From Okeania sp. SIO2C9 (GTDB lineage Bacteria; Cyanobacteriota; Cyanobacteriia; Cyanobacteriales; Microcoleaceae), in NCBI RefSeq assembly GCF_010672455.1, contig NZ_JAAHGO010000001.1:175595-239594 (forward strand): DNA of 64,000 bases, read 5' to 3'. A model generated the notes under the pieces. It saw only the letters and a list, made by a program, of their open reading frames with translations, did no database searches and was not told the DNA's origin. The position numbers and the translations under genes are program-made. Of this stretch, positions 38,081 to 47,375 are shown piece after piece. Numbering within the stretch: the first letter of the stretch is position 1; each line of letters opens with the position of its first letter.

Positions 38081-38614
38081 CTATCTTCTCACATAGCGCT
38101 TGGCTTCGTCAACTAGCCACTTTACCTTAATATCTAGGGAGTAACCACGCATTGTCCCTACTACTATTGTCTGAGCTATTCTGTCATGGAAAGCTTGTTG
38201 ATACCTTTCAATATCTACTAAAGCTACTGTAAAGTCCAAAAATAAAGGCATTATTAGTAGTAAGACAGCAGCATTTCCTGATGTTAAATTACTAATTCCT
38301 AACATGGCCAATGCCCCAGACAATGCTAAAATTCCTTCTCGCTTTGATAACTCTAGGATACCTGGATTTCTTTGGTATCTAGTATCTAAAACTTTCATAT
38401 CTAGAGCATAGTGACCTATACTCTGACCATAGTTTTTATAGACCACTAGTACTCGTGTTATTATCCAAAGTACCATAAAAAATAAAATAAACGTGAACCA
38501 ATTATTGCTAATTATGGCACTCAAAAACCAAACTACTACAGCATCTATACTGAATGCTGCTACGCGACGGGATAGAGGTGCTTTTGGCAATTGGGGTATA
38601 ATATTGTCACTCAT
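38081..38614 (-). CDS. RDD family membrane protein
   Basis: This 177-residue protein has the RDD pattern: SRRVAAFSIDAVVVWFLSA (helix 1 with R and D), FTFILFFMVLWIITRVLVV (helix 2) and a third span LLLIMPLFLDFTVALVDIE with the D. The segment YNKNYGQSIGHYALDMKV-like (KNYGQSIGHYALDMKVLD) and FHDRIAQTIVV match the GxSxGK..LxVxD and DRxAxTxVV motifs of the family. It is the first gene of the rpmG-rpsR-rnb operon. RDD proteins may be ion or substrate transporters; the role here is unknown. Confidence 0.88.
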   Translation of the reverse strand: MSDNIIPQLPKAPLSRRVAAFSIDAVVVWFLSAIISNNWFTFILFFMVLWIITRVLVVYKNYGQSIGHYALDMKVLDTRYQRNPGILELSKREGILALSGALAMLGISNLTSGNAAVLLLIMPLFLDFTVALVDIERYQQAFHDRIAQTIVVGTMRGYSLDIKVKWLVDEAKRYVRR

Positions 38615-38985
38615 AAGATAGACCTTAATTATTTTTTGGTCTGGTTAGGAGAATATGTAACTGTTTTATTGGCTTTTGTTACTGTTCTATAATTTTATCA
38701 TGTTTTTTATTTGTCAATTTTTCCGGGTTTTTCAGATATGAAGCTAATATACATAAATTATTACTGGTAGCTATGGGTAGGACTAATCCGATCTGATGGC
38801 TAAGTTACTAAGTAGTTATTAACTTGAATATGAAATTCTATCTAATTCAATCACAATATTCACTACAATTGAGGAATTACTATGATTTTACATTTAAGAT
38901 AAAATGAGATTTTTGCTCTGGTCAATAATCAGTATAATTACTCCATAAATTCTCAAGTTTTGCTTTTAACTTTTAATTTTAAGTT

Positions 38986-39301
38986 TTACTGAAAAATTGA
39001 GCTTAAATCCTATTCTTTAAATGAGAAAACCGGTCGTTTTGCGCTTCGCACAACTACGTTAAAGCCTAGCCTCTTACAGAGTAGCTCAACCTCGCCGACA
39101 TGGAAAGCGCAGCATGAAAAATGGAACAAGCGGAGCTGCTCTACATTCTTAGGATCTACTTTCCCTAAAGTCCCGAAGGGAAGGCTATATCCAATCTACC
39201 AAGAGAAGAGAAAAAATTTCCTTAAGGGTCAATCCTCTTATTTTCAAGGAGAGGTAATAATTAATTATTAATTATTAATTATTAATTATTAATTGTTGAA
39301 G
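38986..39301. repeat. TTACCGAA family repeat, long copy
   Basis: It starts TTTACTGAAAAATTGAGC, has AAAACCGGTCGTTTTGCGCTTCGCA, ATATCCAATCTACCAAGAG, CAATCCTCTTATTTTCAAGGAGAGG and a TTAATTA heptamer array before TTGTTGAA. About 110 bp between the two halves are specific to this copy. Confidence 0.75.
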
Positions 39302-39935
39302 ATTTTTCTTGTAACCTGTTGTTTTGTTATTTTGTACAGTCACGACAGTGAAGATATTGAAGAAAGTTGTAGACGGTAGGTTAATATTTCAATTTAATGG
39401 GAATTCAACCCCAAAAATTGTTGACAACGCAGGTGAAATGTGGATATTTCTACCCAATTGTTTGTGCAAATATTACAAATAATAGATTTTAAGTAAACGT
39501 TTTTCATCTACAAGCTAAAACTTAAAACCTAAAACCTACTACCGACTACCGAAAAACTCATGGAAGTGTAGTAAAACAAAAATAATATCGGAACAAAAAA
39601 ATTAATAGTTAATGCTAATCTTGTTTTATACAAAATCCGCCTTAGTAAAAGGGTATTTTTGAAAGTTACAGCCATTGCTAAATCAAGGATTGGGAGATGA
39701 GAAAAATCTGCTTTTATCGCTGGATTTGGTATTATCTAAAAGGTGTTGCTCAATCAAGCTATGAAACTTAAATTTGGCAAAATATAAAATGATTTTCAGT
39801 TAATAGCTAGGCGTTTCGCTGCACGATATGTTTGCGCAGCATGACCTAGGAAAACGTAGTAGCGATGCTGAACATTATCGCCATTGAAGAAAAATCATAG
39901 CCACCCATCAGCAACGCCATCTAAAAAAAACACAA
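39302..39935. other. AT-rich spacer upstream of sdhB
   Basis: No supported frame. Small motifs seen are CTAAAACTTAAAACCTAAAACC (about 39511) and GCGCAGCATGACCTAGGAAA (about 39833), which resembles a segment at about 57970. Nothing else is recognised. Confidence 0.4.
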
Positions 39936-40079
39936 TTAGAGCTGATTTATAAAGTAAATATCAAGAGGCTGAATTCCTTGCAATACCAAAGGTTTTGGGA
40001 GTTACAACCAAACAATGCTTAAATCCCTGAGAGTTCGATTAAATCAGGGTTTTAACTAAGTTTACAAATCAGCTCTTAA
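39936..40079. repeat. TIR element, TTAGAGCTGATTTA family, copy 1
   Basis: TTAGAGCTGATTTATAAAG at the left and TTTACAAATCAGCTCTTAA at the right are inverted. The interior has CAAGAGGCTGAATTCC and CCCTGAGAGTT. A copy in the opposite orientation is at 59848. It lies 31 bp upstream of the sdhB start codon, so it must carry, or replace, the sdhB leader. Confidence 0.85.
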
Positions 40080-40110
40080 GCTAGTACAAAATATCTTGAA
40101 TTTATCATCA

Positions 40111-41148
40111 ATGAAAGTCAGTTTTAATATCGTTCGTCAACATCAAAATACTACTCCTAGAGTTCAAACTTACACCTTAGAAGTTGAACCAGGCAATACA
40201 ATTTTAGAATGCCTTAATCGGATTAAATGGGAGCAAGATGGTAGTTTAGCTTTTCGTAAAAATTGCCGTAATACTATCTGCGGTAGTTGTGGAATGAGAA
40301 TTAATGGTCGTTCAGCTTTAGCGTGTAAAGAAAATATTAGAAATGAAGTAGATAGAATACAACAAATAGCTAATAATAGTAATAATAATTATGCTAATAC
40401 TACTGAAAAATCTATTCCAGAAATAACTATTGCTCCTATGGGCAATATGCCAGTAATTAAAGATTTGGTAGTAGATATGAACAGTTTTTGGCAAAATCTA
40501 GAAGCAGTTGAACCTTATATCAGCACAAAAGCACGACAAATTCCAGAACGAGAATTTTTACAGACTCCCACTGAACGGGATAAACTAAATCAAACAGGTA
40601 ATTGTATTCTTTGTGGAGCCTGTTATTCTGAATGTAATGCTCGTGAAGTTAATCCAGATTTTGTTGGTCCACACGCTTTGGCCAAAGCTTATAGAATGGT
40701 TGCTGATTCTCGTGACAGTCAAATAGAGAAAAGATTAGAAGAATATAATCTTGACACAGCAGGAGTCTGGGGTTGTACCCGCTGTTATTATTGTAATTCT
40801 GTTTGTCCTATGGAAGTAGCACCTATGGATCAAATAGGTAAAATTAAACAAGAAATTCTTGATCGTCAAGATAAACAAGCTAGTCGATCTATTCGCCATC
40901 GAAAAGTATTAATTGATTTGGTTAAAGACGGGGGTTGGATTGATGAACGAAAATTTGGTATTCAGGTAGTGGGTAACTATTTTAGAGATATTCAAGGATT
41001 ATTTAGTTTGGGTCCATTAGGATTAAGAATGTTGGCAAAAGGTAAGTTTCCTTTGACTTTTGAACCTTCTGAGGGAACTGAAATTGTGCGATCGCTGATT
41101 GAATCAGTAAAAAAATTGGACAATAAATCTACTGGGATAATTCAGTAA
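40111..41148 (+). CDS. sdhB: Succinate dehydrogenase / fumarate reductase iron-sulfur subunit
   Basis: This 345-residue protein runs from ATG 40111 (the frame to 40096 would need TTG). The N-terminal 2Fe-2S domain has CRNTICGSCGMRINGRSALAC; the C-terminal domain has the 4Fe-4S motif CILCGACYSEC and the 3Fe-4S-type motif CTRCYYCNSVCP. It passes electrons from succinate to the quinone pool at the thylakoid/plasma membrane. It is longer than E. coli SdhB by about 100 residues, as in other cyanobacteria. The flavoprotein subunit is not in the window. Confidence 0.95.
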   Translation: MKVSFNIVRQHQNTTPRVQTYTLEVEPGNTILECLNRIKWEQDGSLAFRKNCRNTICGSCGMRINGRSALACKENIRNEVDRIQQIANNSNNNYANTTEKSIPEITIAPMGNMPVIKDLVVDMNSFWQNLEAVEPYISTKARQIPEREFLQTPTERDKLNQTGNCILCGACYSECNAREVNPDFVGPHALAKAYRMVADSRDSQIEKRLEEYNLDTAGVWGCTRCYYCNSVCPMEVAPMDQIGKIKQEILDRQDKQASRSIRHRKVLIDLVKDGGWIDERKFGIQVVGNYFRDIQGLFSLGPLGLRMLAKGKFPLTFEPSEGTEIVRSLIESVKKLDNKSTGIIQ

Positions 41149-41352
41149 TTTTATCCGTAATAAAAAATCTTTGGTGGTGGTGCATAGTAATGGTAAAAGT
41201 TAGGGGGAGCGATAATTTTTTCACAACCCATTCTCAAAATACTGTTGAATATCTGGGAGAATAAATGTTTGGGTAAATACCAAGTTTTGTTCTTCAAATA
41301 TTACTATGCAGGACTACCAAATCTTCAAAGCTAATAAAATTCTATCAATATT

Positions 41353-41553
41353 ATGTCTGAAAATTTGACTTCTCAATCCACATCAGAATCTGCTAAAAAA
41401 GTTGAAACTACCAAGTCTAATGAACCTGCTTTTGGTTGGAATACTTATGCAGAAAGAATCAATGGTAGGTTTGCTATGCTAGGATTTTTCATTTTGTTAT
41501 TACTGGAATTATTTACTCATCAAGATTTTTTTTCTTGGTTAGGTTTGCGGTAA
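41353..41553 (+). CDS. High-light-inducible protein (Hli/SCP, chlorophyll-binding one-helix protein)
   Basis: This 66-residue thylakoid protein has the chlorophyll a/b-binding motif AERINGRFAMLGFFILLLLE (ExxNGRxAMxGF) and a single membrane helix. Preceding residues FGWNTYAE are typical. The first ~28 residues are polar and serine/lysine-rich. Hli proteins protect photosystem assembly and bind chlorophyll and carotenoid. It is 204 bp after sdhB, probably its own unit. Confidence 0.93.
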   Translation: MSENLTSQSTSESAKKVETTKSNEPAFGWNTYAERINGRFAMLGFFILLLLELFTHQDFFSWLGLR

Positions 41554-41826
41554 AAAATAAAGTTTAATTAGGGTTTGCTGAAAAAGTATTTTTGTGGAGG
41601 GTAGGAGTCAGGATTTAGGATTCAACCCACCCCTAACCTCTCCGGTGGAGGGGAAGTCAGGAGTCAGAATGAATGCGAATTACAGAGAAGGCAGTCGAAA
41701 GAATTGTCGCTAAATTTTTCTGTCTTTGTCTGCTCAAAATGTGAGTATTTTGGGCGATTCGGAGCTAAAAGCTGACACTTTTTTTCGCAGCAAAAAGGCT
41801 AAAACCTTTATCTGTAAATGTTTTTA

Positions 41827-42081
41827 TCCCACATTCCGCACTTCAATTTTTAACATAAAAATTAGTATAAAATCCGTAGCTTGCTTAGGTATTTATACTA
41901 TATAAATTATCTTCATTTACCTCGATTGGGAGTCAAATTCTCAGTTAAATATTAAGCATAAATACTTGCAGTATTGATTACTCAATCACGGTAGCTATGA
42001 TTTTATTCTAAAATTCTGTCTCCTGTCTCCTGACTCCTGACTCCTGATTCGATACTACATTTTGTGGTGCGGAATGTGGGT
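41827..42081. repeat. TIR element with CCCACATTCCGCAC ends
   Basis: TCCCACATTCCGCAC at 41827 is the exact inverse of GTGCGGAATGTGGG ending at 42080. The right interior holds a CTCCTGA/CTCCTGT heptamer array (about 42018-42048). A single end (GGTGCGGAATGTGCAG) occurs at about 59335. A lone TTAGGGTTTGCTGA end lies upstream at about 41569. Confidence 0.8.
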
Positions 42082-42175
42082 TTTATAGTTAATCATCAAG
42101 TCCTAATTAATGCTAATAGCTAATCTTTAGAATGAGATTTAGCTATTAGCTATTAAATAGTCAAAAAATTAGTAT

Positions 42176-42235
42176 TTATAAATCTGATGCTTGACCTGAT
42201 TCAATTACTTGGAGATTATACTTTATCATGAATTA
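42176..42235 (-). pseudogene. Remnant of the 3' end of a duplicated PPC-domain gene
   Basis: On the minus strand YNLQVIESGQASDL and a stop (TAA at 42176-42178) match the last residues of the PPC gene at 42753 (YNLQVIESGHTSDL). Both are followed by similar hairpins (AGCTAAT..ATTAGCT near 42115-42168; GGCTAAT..ATTAGCC near 42692). Upstream the match fades into DNA with in-frame breaks. This is the tail of an older tandem copy. Confidence 0.75.
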
Positions 42236-42288
42236 TTACTGTTTTATCACTGGAATTTCTCTATCTATATTCTGATTCTGGTTGAGAT

Positions 42289-42505
42289 TTACCGAATAAT
42301 TAATAATTAATAATTAATAATTAATTATTAAATAATTCGCGCCTTGAAGCCTACTCTTTTAAGGGGAAAAAGCGGTGGAGGGATGGCTCCGAAACCTGCG
42401 CTATATCCAATCGACCAAGAGAAAAGAGAATATTCCCTATATTCAATCAAGAACGGTTTTAACCAGAGGTAATTATCCATTATCCATTATCCATTATCCA
42501 TTAAT
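42289..42505. repeat. TTACCGAA family repeat
   Basis: The landmarks TTACCGAATAATTAATAATT, AATTCGCGCCTTGAAGCC, GCGCTATATCCAATCGACCAAGAG, ATTCAATCAAGAACGG and an ATTATCC heptamer array appear in order. It lies between the PPC remnant and the intact PPC gene. Confidence 0.75.
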
Positions 42506-42691
42506 GAATGTCTATTTTATGCATCGCAAATTGCGATGCTTCTTGTTTCATAAATCGGCGATTATTGAAATTCCTCAACTCCCCAACTCCCCAACTTCCT
42601 CTACCATTACTATGCACCACTACCAGATTTTTTTATTAGGTTTGTACTAGGATAATTTAGTTTTATTTGTTTTATTTATTCACAGCTAAAT

Positions 42692-42736
42692 GTTAATGGC
42701 TAATCTTTAAATGGCATTTAGATATTAGCCATTAAC
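42692..42736 (-). terminator. Hairpin downstream of the PPC gene
   Basis: TTAATGGCTAAT and ATTAGCCATTAA are exact 12-base arms around TCTTTAAATGGCATTTAGAT, 17 bp past the stop. A counterpart hairpin follows the PPC remnant at about 42115-42168, so it belongs with the gene. A T-run is weak. Confidence 0.55.
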
Positions 42737-42752
42737 CATTAAATTTTTTCAA

Positions 42753-43577
42753 TTATAAATCTGATGTATGACCTGACTCAATTACTTGGAGATTATACTG
42801 ACCCCTACCTGTTTTATCGTAAGAATTAACTATTACACGATATTTACCTGTAACAGTTAGAGTAATTGTTAGTTGAGAATTTGTATTTTTTTGACTAACA
42901 TCATCATGTTCTCCCAGTAATTCACCAGTAGGACTAAATACTGCTAAATAAGTATCAAAGTCAGGACTTTCTAAGATTACAGTTACTACTTGACCTGTTG
43001 TTCCTTCAAAAGTATGTTCATCATAAATACTTTCATCAGATGGAAGTACTAAGTCTCCATCACTCAGTGTTCCTTCTAGCTGTAATATTTCTTTTCCAAC
43101 TTTTTGTTCTTGGGTAGAAGGAGTAGTTTCTTCTGGAGTTGGAGTAGTTTCTTCTGGAGTTGGAGTAGTTTCTTCTGGAGTTGGAGTAGTTTCTTCTGGA
43201 TTTGGAGTAGTTTCTTCTGGAGTTGGAGTAGTTTCTTCTGGATTTGGAGTAGTTTCTTCTGGAGTTGGAGTAGTTTCTTCTGGAGTTGGAGTAGTTTCTT
43301 CTGGAGTTGGAGTAGTTTCTTCTGGAGTTGGAGTAGTTTCTTCTGGAGTTGGGGTAGTTTCTTCTGGAGTTGGGGTAGTTTCTTCTGGAGTTGGAGTAGT
43401 TTCTTCTGGAGTTGGAGTAGTTTCTTCTGGAGTTGGGGTATCCTGAACTAAAATTTCATTAGCATAGCTAGAATTGATAACCACCGGATGAAATAGAAGG
43501 ACAGGGAAAAGTAAAGTTTTTCCCATAATACTTAGTAGACCAAAAGGAGCGATCGCCCAAAATCTTGCTTGACGCAT
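42753..43577 (-). CDS. Exported PPC-domain protein with PTPEETT repeats
   Basis: This protein has 274 residues. A signal/anchor segment (about 12-40, MGKTLLFPVLLFHPVVINSSYA) is followed by about 15 copies of the heptapeptide PTPEETT (two are PNPEETT; about residues 47-151), a stiff acidic linker encoded by 21-bp repeats. The last ~115 residues form one bacterial pre-peptidase C-terminal (PPC) domain: LEGTLSDGDLVLPSDES, DEHTFEGTTGQVVTVILES, DTYLAVFSPTGELLGEHDDV, KYRVIVNSYDKTG. PPC domains are beta-sandwiches on secreted proteases; here there is no protease domain. The neighbour at 44175 is a protease with the same domain. Confidence 0.85.
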   Translation of the reverse strand: MRQARFWAIAPFGLLSIMGKTLLFPVLLFHPVVINSSYANEILVQDTPTPEETTPTPEETTPTPEETTPTPEETTPTPEETTPTPEETTPTPEETTPTPEETTPTPEETTPNPEETTPTPEETTPNPEETTPTPEETTPTPEETTPTPEETTPSTQEQKVGKEILQLEGTLSDGDLVLPSDESIYDEHTFEGTTGQVVTVILESPDFDTYLAVFSPTGELLGEHDDVSQKNTNSQLTITLTVTGKYRVIVNSYDKTGRGQYNLQVIESGHTSDL

Positions 43578-44174
43578 TAATCACCTCAAATAAATATACT
43601 ACTTAAATTCTCCAACTAGTCTACTAGCATAGTGGGAAATAATCACGAATAATTATTAATTGAAAAAGTTTAGGGTAAATTTTAGTTAGTAGTTACAGAG
43701 TATCACTATAATCATCTTTTTTTTATTTTCAAACCAATACTTGTACTTAACTTATTAACTGTTTGATTTTGCTGTAATACAATTTGTTGCACTTCCTAGA
43801 AATTCATGTTTCCTATAAATAAATTTTTTGAGAAAATTGCTATTATCCGCTCATTATGACATTTTAAATCAATTTAATATTTCATATAAACAAAATACAC
43901 TCCCTTGATTCTCCTAACCTCTAGCTCATCTCTAAAAAAGGGGAGAATATGTGGCAAGAAGTTTTAGTATTTCATCTCAATACATCTTATTGGGTTTCCG
44001 TTCCTCAAACCTACTTATATCTACTAACTACTGTACTGGCAAACAACTATTTACTATGTAGGTGACTTTAAAAGTCAAAATTTTTTCATCCTCCTTTGTC
44101 GATCTTTCTGGTCAAAAATTTTTTTTAATCTTCATATCCCTATCTATAAATCAGTAGATAAAATTTCAGACAAT
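43578..44174. other. AT-rich spacer between the two PPC-domain genes
   Basis: No supported frame or repeat family was found. The right part (about 43910-44010, GAATATGTGGCAAGAAG..) has short open frames on both strands with no recognisable motif. Confidence 0.4.
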
Positions 44175-45356
44175 TTATCTATAGTAATTTATCCTTTCAC
44201 GCTCAAAGAAAGGTCTAATTCTGGGTGAAACAGACTCAATTTTCAACTGATATTCTCCTGACTCTCCCGCTTCATAAGAATTTGCTAATAACTTGTAAGT
44301 TCCATTTTCTGGTAGCGTAATCACAATTCTGGCATTTTTTTCTCCACCACTATCATCATCTTGAGCTAATTCTTGACCATTTGAACTTAATAAAATTAAG
44401 TAAGAATCTATTTTATTACTACTCATATCAATAGAAATCTTTTGACCTGCTAAACCTTCAAAAGCGTAAAGGTCATAATAACTATTGTCTACAGGTAATA
44501 CATTAGATTCACTGTCCAAATTGCCCTTTATTTCTATTAAACCATTAAGGTCTAATTTTTCAGCCTGCCTCTCATCAAACATTCCTGTTTGCTGTTGAGC
44601 TACTAAAGGCGCTCTTCCTTCTCGAACCGCTCTTAGAAACTCTGGGACTCTATCTATAGATATAGCAAAACCAATGCCAATATTACCCCCTAATTGACCA
44701 CGAGTAAATATAGCAGTATTGACACCAATAAGTTCTCCAGAACTATTCAATAGTGGTCCCCCGGAATTACCAGGGTTAATAGCTGCATCTGTTTGGATAA
44801 ATCCTCTTTCTCGGTCTATACGACTAACTATCCCTACAGTAAGAGTACCTTGAAATCTGCCAAAAGGATTTCCGATTGCAAAAGCTCGCTGACCTACCTT
44901 TGTAGAACCTGGACGAGCTATTCTAATAGTGGGAAGGTTTCTTTCGCCTCGAATTTTGAGAACTGCTAAGTCTAAATCTTCTTCACCAAAACCTATGACA
45001 TCTGCTGTAACTTTTCTACCATCTGCTAAGGTAATTTTGACCACACCGCCTTGAGATACGACATGAGCATTTGTTAATACCATTCCGTCGGGACTGATAA
45101 TGGCACCACTACCATTAGTTTTATCTGTATCTATGGAAACTACTGCTTGACTAGCTTGTTCATAAACACGAATATTAGTTTGTTCTTCTAGACTCAGAGA
45201 AAGTAGCGTTTCTTTTCGGTTTTTATTCAGGGGTCTGGGAATTGTATCCAATTTTATTTGAGCCTTGACTGGAGGAAAATTACTTAAATTTACACCAACT
45301 GCTACTACTACTATAAGTATTCTTAATGTGGTTTTTGACAAAAATTGGGCATTCAT
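44175..45356 (-). CDS. Exported trypsin-like serine protease (HtrA type) with a PPC domain
   Basis: This protein has 393 residues. A signal peptide (about 1-33, TLRILIVVVAVGVNLSNFPPVKAQ) precedes a Do-like protease domain with the catalytic triad in order: His in LTNAHVV, Asp in EEDLDLAVLKI, Ser in NPGNSGGPLL. The PDZ domain usual in HtrA/Deg proteins is missing; a PPC domain stands there instead (about 280-385: LIEIKGNLDSESNVLPVDNS.., YLILLSSNGQELAQDDDSG, GTYKLLANSYEAGESGEYQLKIES). It would act in the periplasm or outside the cell. Same strand as the PPC protein at 42753. Confidence 0.9.
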   Translation of the reverse strand: MNAQFLSKTTLRILIVVVAVGVNLSNFPPVKAQIKLDTIPRPLNKNRKETLLSLSLEEQTNIRVYEQASQAVVSIDTDKTNGSGAIISPDGMVLTNAHVVSQGGVVKITLADGRKVTADVIGFGEEDLDLAVLKIRGERNLPTIRIARPGSTKVGQRAFAIGNPFGRFQGTLTVGIVSRIDRERGFIQTDAAINPGNSGGPLLNSSGELIGVNTAIFTRGQLGGNIGIGFAISIDRVPEFLRAVREGRAPLVAQQQTGMFDERQAEKLDLNGLIEIKGNLDSESNVLPVDNSYYDLYAFEGLAGQKISIDMSSNKIDSYLILLSSNGQELAQDDDSGGEKNARIVITLPENGTYKLLANSYEAGESGEYQLKIESVSPRIRPFFERERINYYR

Positions 45357-45732
45357 TGTTGCTTGTCAAGTCTAGTTTATATTTAATATTATTACGCAGT
45401 AATTTTTTGAAAAATAGAGTTAGGAGTTGAGTAGCCAATAGACAGAATTAATGAGTGAGTTATTCAGCAGTTGCCACTAACTAAAGACCACCCAATATTA
45501 ATATTTGGTGAGGGTGTATAACTTATTTATTTATCCTCATTCTATGTGAAAAAATCAATTCTGAATTCTTTAAATCGCAAACTAAATTTATCGTCTACCT
45601 GTTTCCTGAATTATTTATTAATAAAATTTTTATTCAATTGATAATTAATTCCATAGATTAGAATCAGCTACCTATTAAGACATTTTAAAAGTTATACCAA
45701 TCCCTAAAAATAATGCTTCTTTTATAGAAAAC

Positions 45733-45891
45733 TTCAGTTATTAAGTAATAAGTAAGGTTTAGTAATGTTTTTAGCAATTATTTGTATGAAGTAAAGATAT
45801 CTTATTCTTGATTGACCTAGGACTTGGGAACGTTGCATGTAACGTCCCTACTAATCCCTGCTCTCAAGAAGATGTAGCAAAAATGCGTGAG
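45733..45891. repeat. Dispersed repeat (AACTTCAGTTATTAAGTAATAAG..), copy 1
   Basis: It shares TTCAGTTATTAAGTAATAAGTAAGG, GCAATTATTTGTATGAAGTAAAG and ATGTAGCAAAAATGCGT with 57387-57525. This copy has a GGGAACGTTGCATGTAACGTCCC palindrome in the middle that the other lacks, so the palindrome was probably inserted. Confidence 0.7.
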
Positions 45892-46199
45892 ATTTGGCAT
45901 TATTTTGTCTCTATAAATTTTAGCGTGGAAACAATGTAATATTAAAACTATTATCATTTTTATTGTAGCTCTTAGATTAGCGTTGCTGAGTGGTAATGAT
46001 TTTTAGATTAAGTATCAACGAAAAACATAAGTTTTTCAATTTTACCTTCAGCTACTTACTATTACATTTGAGCAACTTTCTCAGATTAAGTACCTAGTCA
46101 TAAATAAAATTAACTTTGAAGAGGAGGAGTCCCATAGGAGAATTGTCATATGTGCGAGGTACAGGAGTAAAAATTTGGCCGGGGTTGGGAAAAATTTAC

Positions 46200-46442
46200 T
46201 ATAGCAGTGGAAGGAAAGGTTAGGATATATCAAAAGCTTAAAACTCAGACAACGTCAGATTTTTCCAACTTCAGTCCTCTCCTAGATAACTAAATCGCCT
46301 AGATAACTAAATCGCCTAGATAACTAAATCGCCTAGATAACTAAATCGCCTAGATAACTAAATCGCCTAGATAACTAAATCGCCTAGATAACTAAATCGC
46401 CTAGATAACTAAGGGCCTTCTTCCTTCTTCCTTCTGCTATAT
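46200..46442. repeat. TIR element, TATAGCAG family, with internal 17-bp array
   Basis: It runs from TATAGCAGTGGAAGGAAAGG to CTTCCTTCTGCTATAT. It has ATATCAAAAGCTTAAAACTCAGACAAC as in the copies at 48380 and 54544, but is about 240 bp because of the tandem array at 46281-46411. Confidence 0.8.
46281..46411. repeat. 17-bp tandem array, eight units
   Basis: The unit CTAGATAACTAAATCGC repeats eight times, seven virtually identical. There are no spacers, so it is not a CRISPR. The unit carries stop codons and a CTAG. It stands where the other TATAGCAG elements only have CTTCC-type DNA. Confidence 0.95.
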
Positions 46443-47375
46443 CAGTTATTTTAGGTTTCATTTGGCCGACTTACTTATTCTAATAATTATTAGCACTAGA
46501 CTGAAAAGTTATGGTAGATTAAATTTATCTCTTCTTTAACTATTGTATTGGGAATTGGCTTTCAAGTATTCTAGGCATTAGCTTCGCGCAAGCTTTGTAG
46601 ATAAAGTTATTAATAATTATAGCAATAGCACTTTTCACTTGAGTGAAACATATAACTTTTACCATTAGACATCTGGTGGGAACTAAGTTTTTGCCCATGC
46701 ATGTATGATCAGGGTTTGAGATTAATTATCACCACAGGTCTATGAGAAGAGGTTCGTTCTAATTTTAGGCTAAAGTCTATGTACTTTGTATTTTTTACTA
46801 AATTGAAAACTGCTAAAATTTCTATAGTTGTAGAGCAAATTAAACAAGAAATTTAATCAATTAGGGCTTCATTTTACCACAGCAAAGTATTGGGGTTATA
46901 GTTCACTGAAAATGGATAGAGGAGTTCATAACATTTGAACAGTTTGAACTATTGTTTATAAACTAATAGAAAATTAGTAATAAGCCAAGAATCATTTAGA
47001 TTCTATATTTCCTCACAGGAGTGCGCATTCCCTCTCTTGGTCAGCATTCCCATGGCTAGGATACCTCGCCGGGTTCCTTCAGCTTGCATCTGTCGCACCC
47101 CACGGGTTTGCAACGCTTTTCCCTTTGAAAAAAATTTGATATATGGCTTGAATACAAAACAGCTTATTAATGAGTAAATTAGGAATTTTGTGGTGAAGCT
47201 TTGATGATAATTTTTTAGATTCAGCAAAAATTTATTTTATACATTTTATACAGAAGTATTGATATTCAGCTACTAAATAAATAATAGAATGGGCGGGGAA
47301 AAATGGGATTTTTTTATTTACTCTAAAAAGACAAATTATCCCCACCTAATATTCCTACTTCTATTATAAATTTAT

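Larger units (their letters stand above)
45357..47375. other. 2 kb gene-free region with several repeats
   Basis: No frame looks real. It contains the repeat at 45733-45891, the TATAGCAG element with a 17-bp array at 46200-46442, a TTAGACATCTGG half-end near 46667, and near 47015-47110 a segment (CACAGGAGTGCGCATTCCC..GGTTCC) related to one near 190-235. Confidence 0.5.

Noticed and set aside
43104-43451. Plus-strand frame with SFFWSW repeats
   Set aside because: Antisense of the PTPEETT linker of the PPC protein.
46281-46411. Possible CRISPR array
   Set aside because: Units are contiguous 17-mers without spacers, and no cas genes are present.
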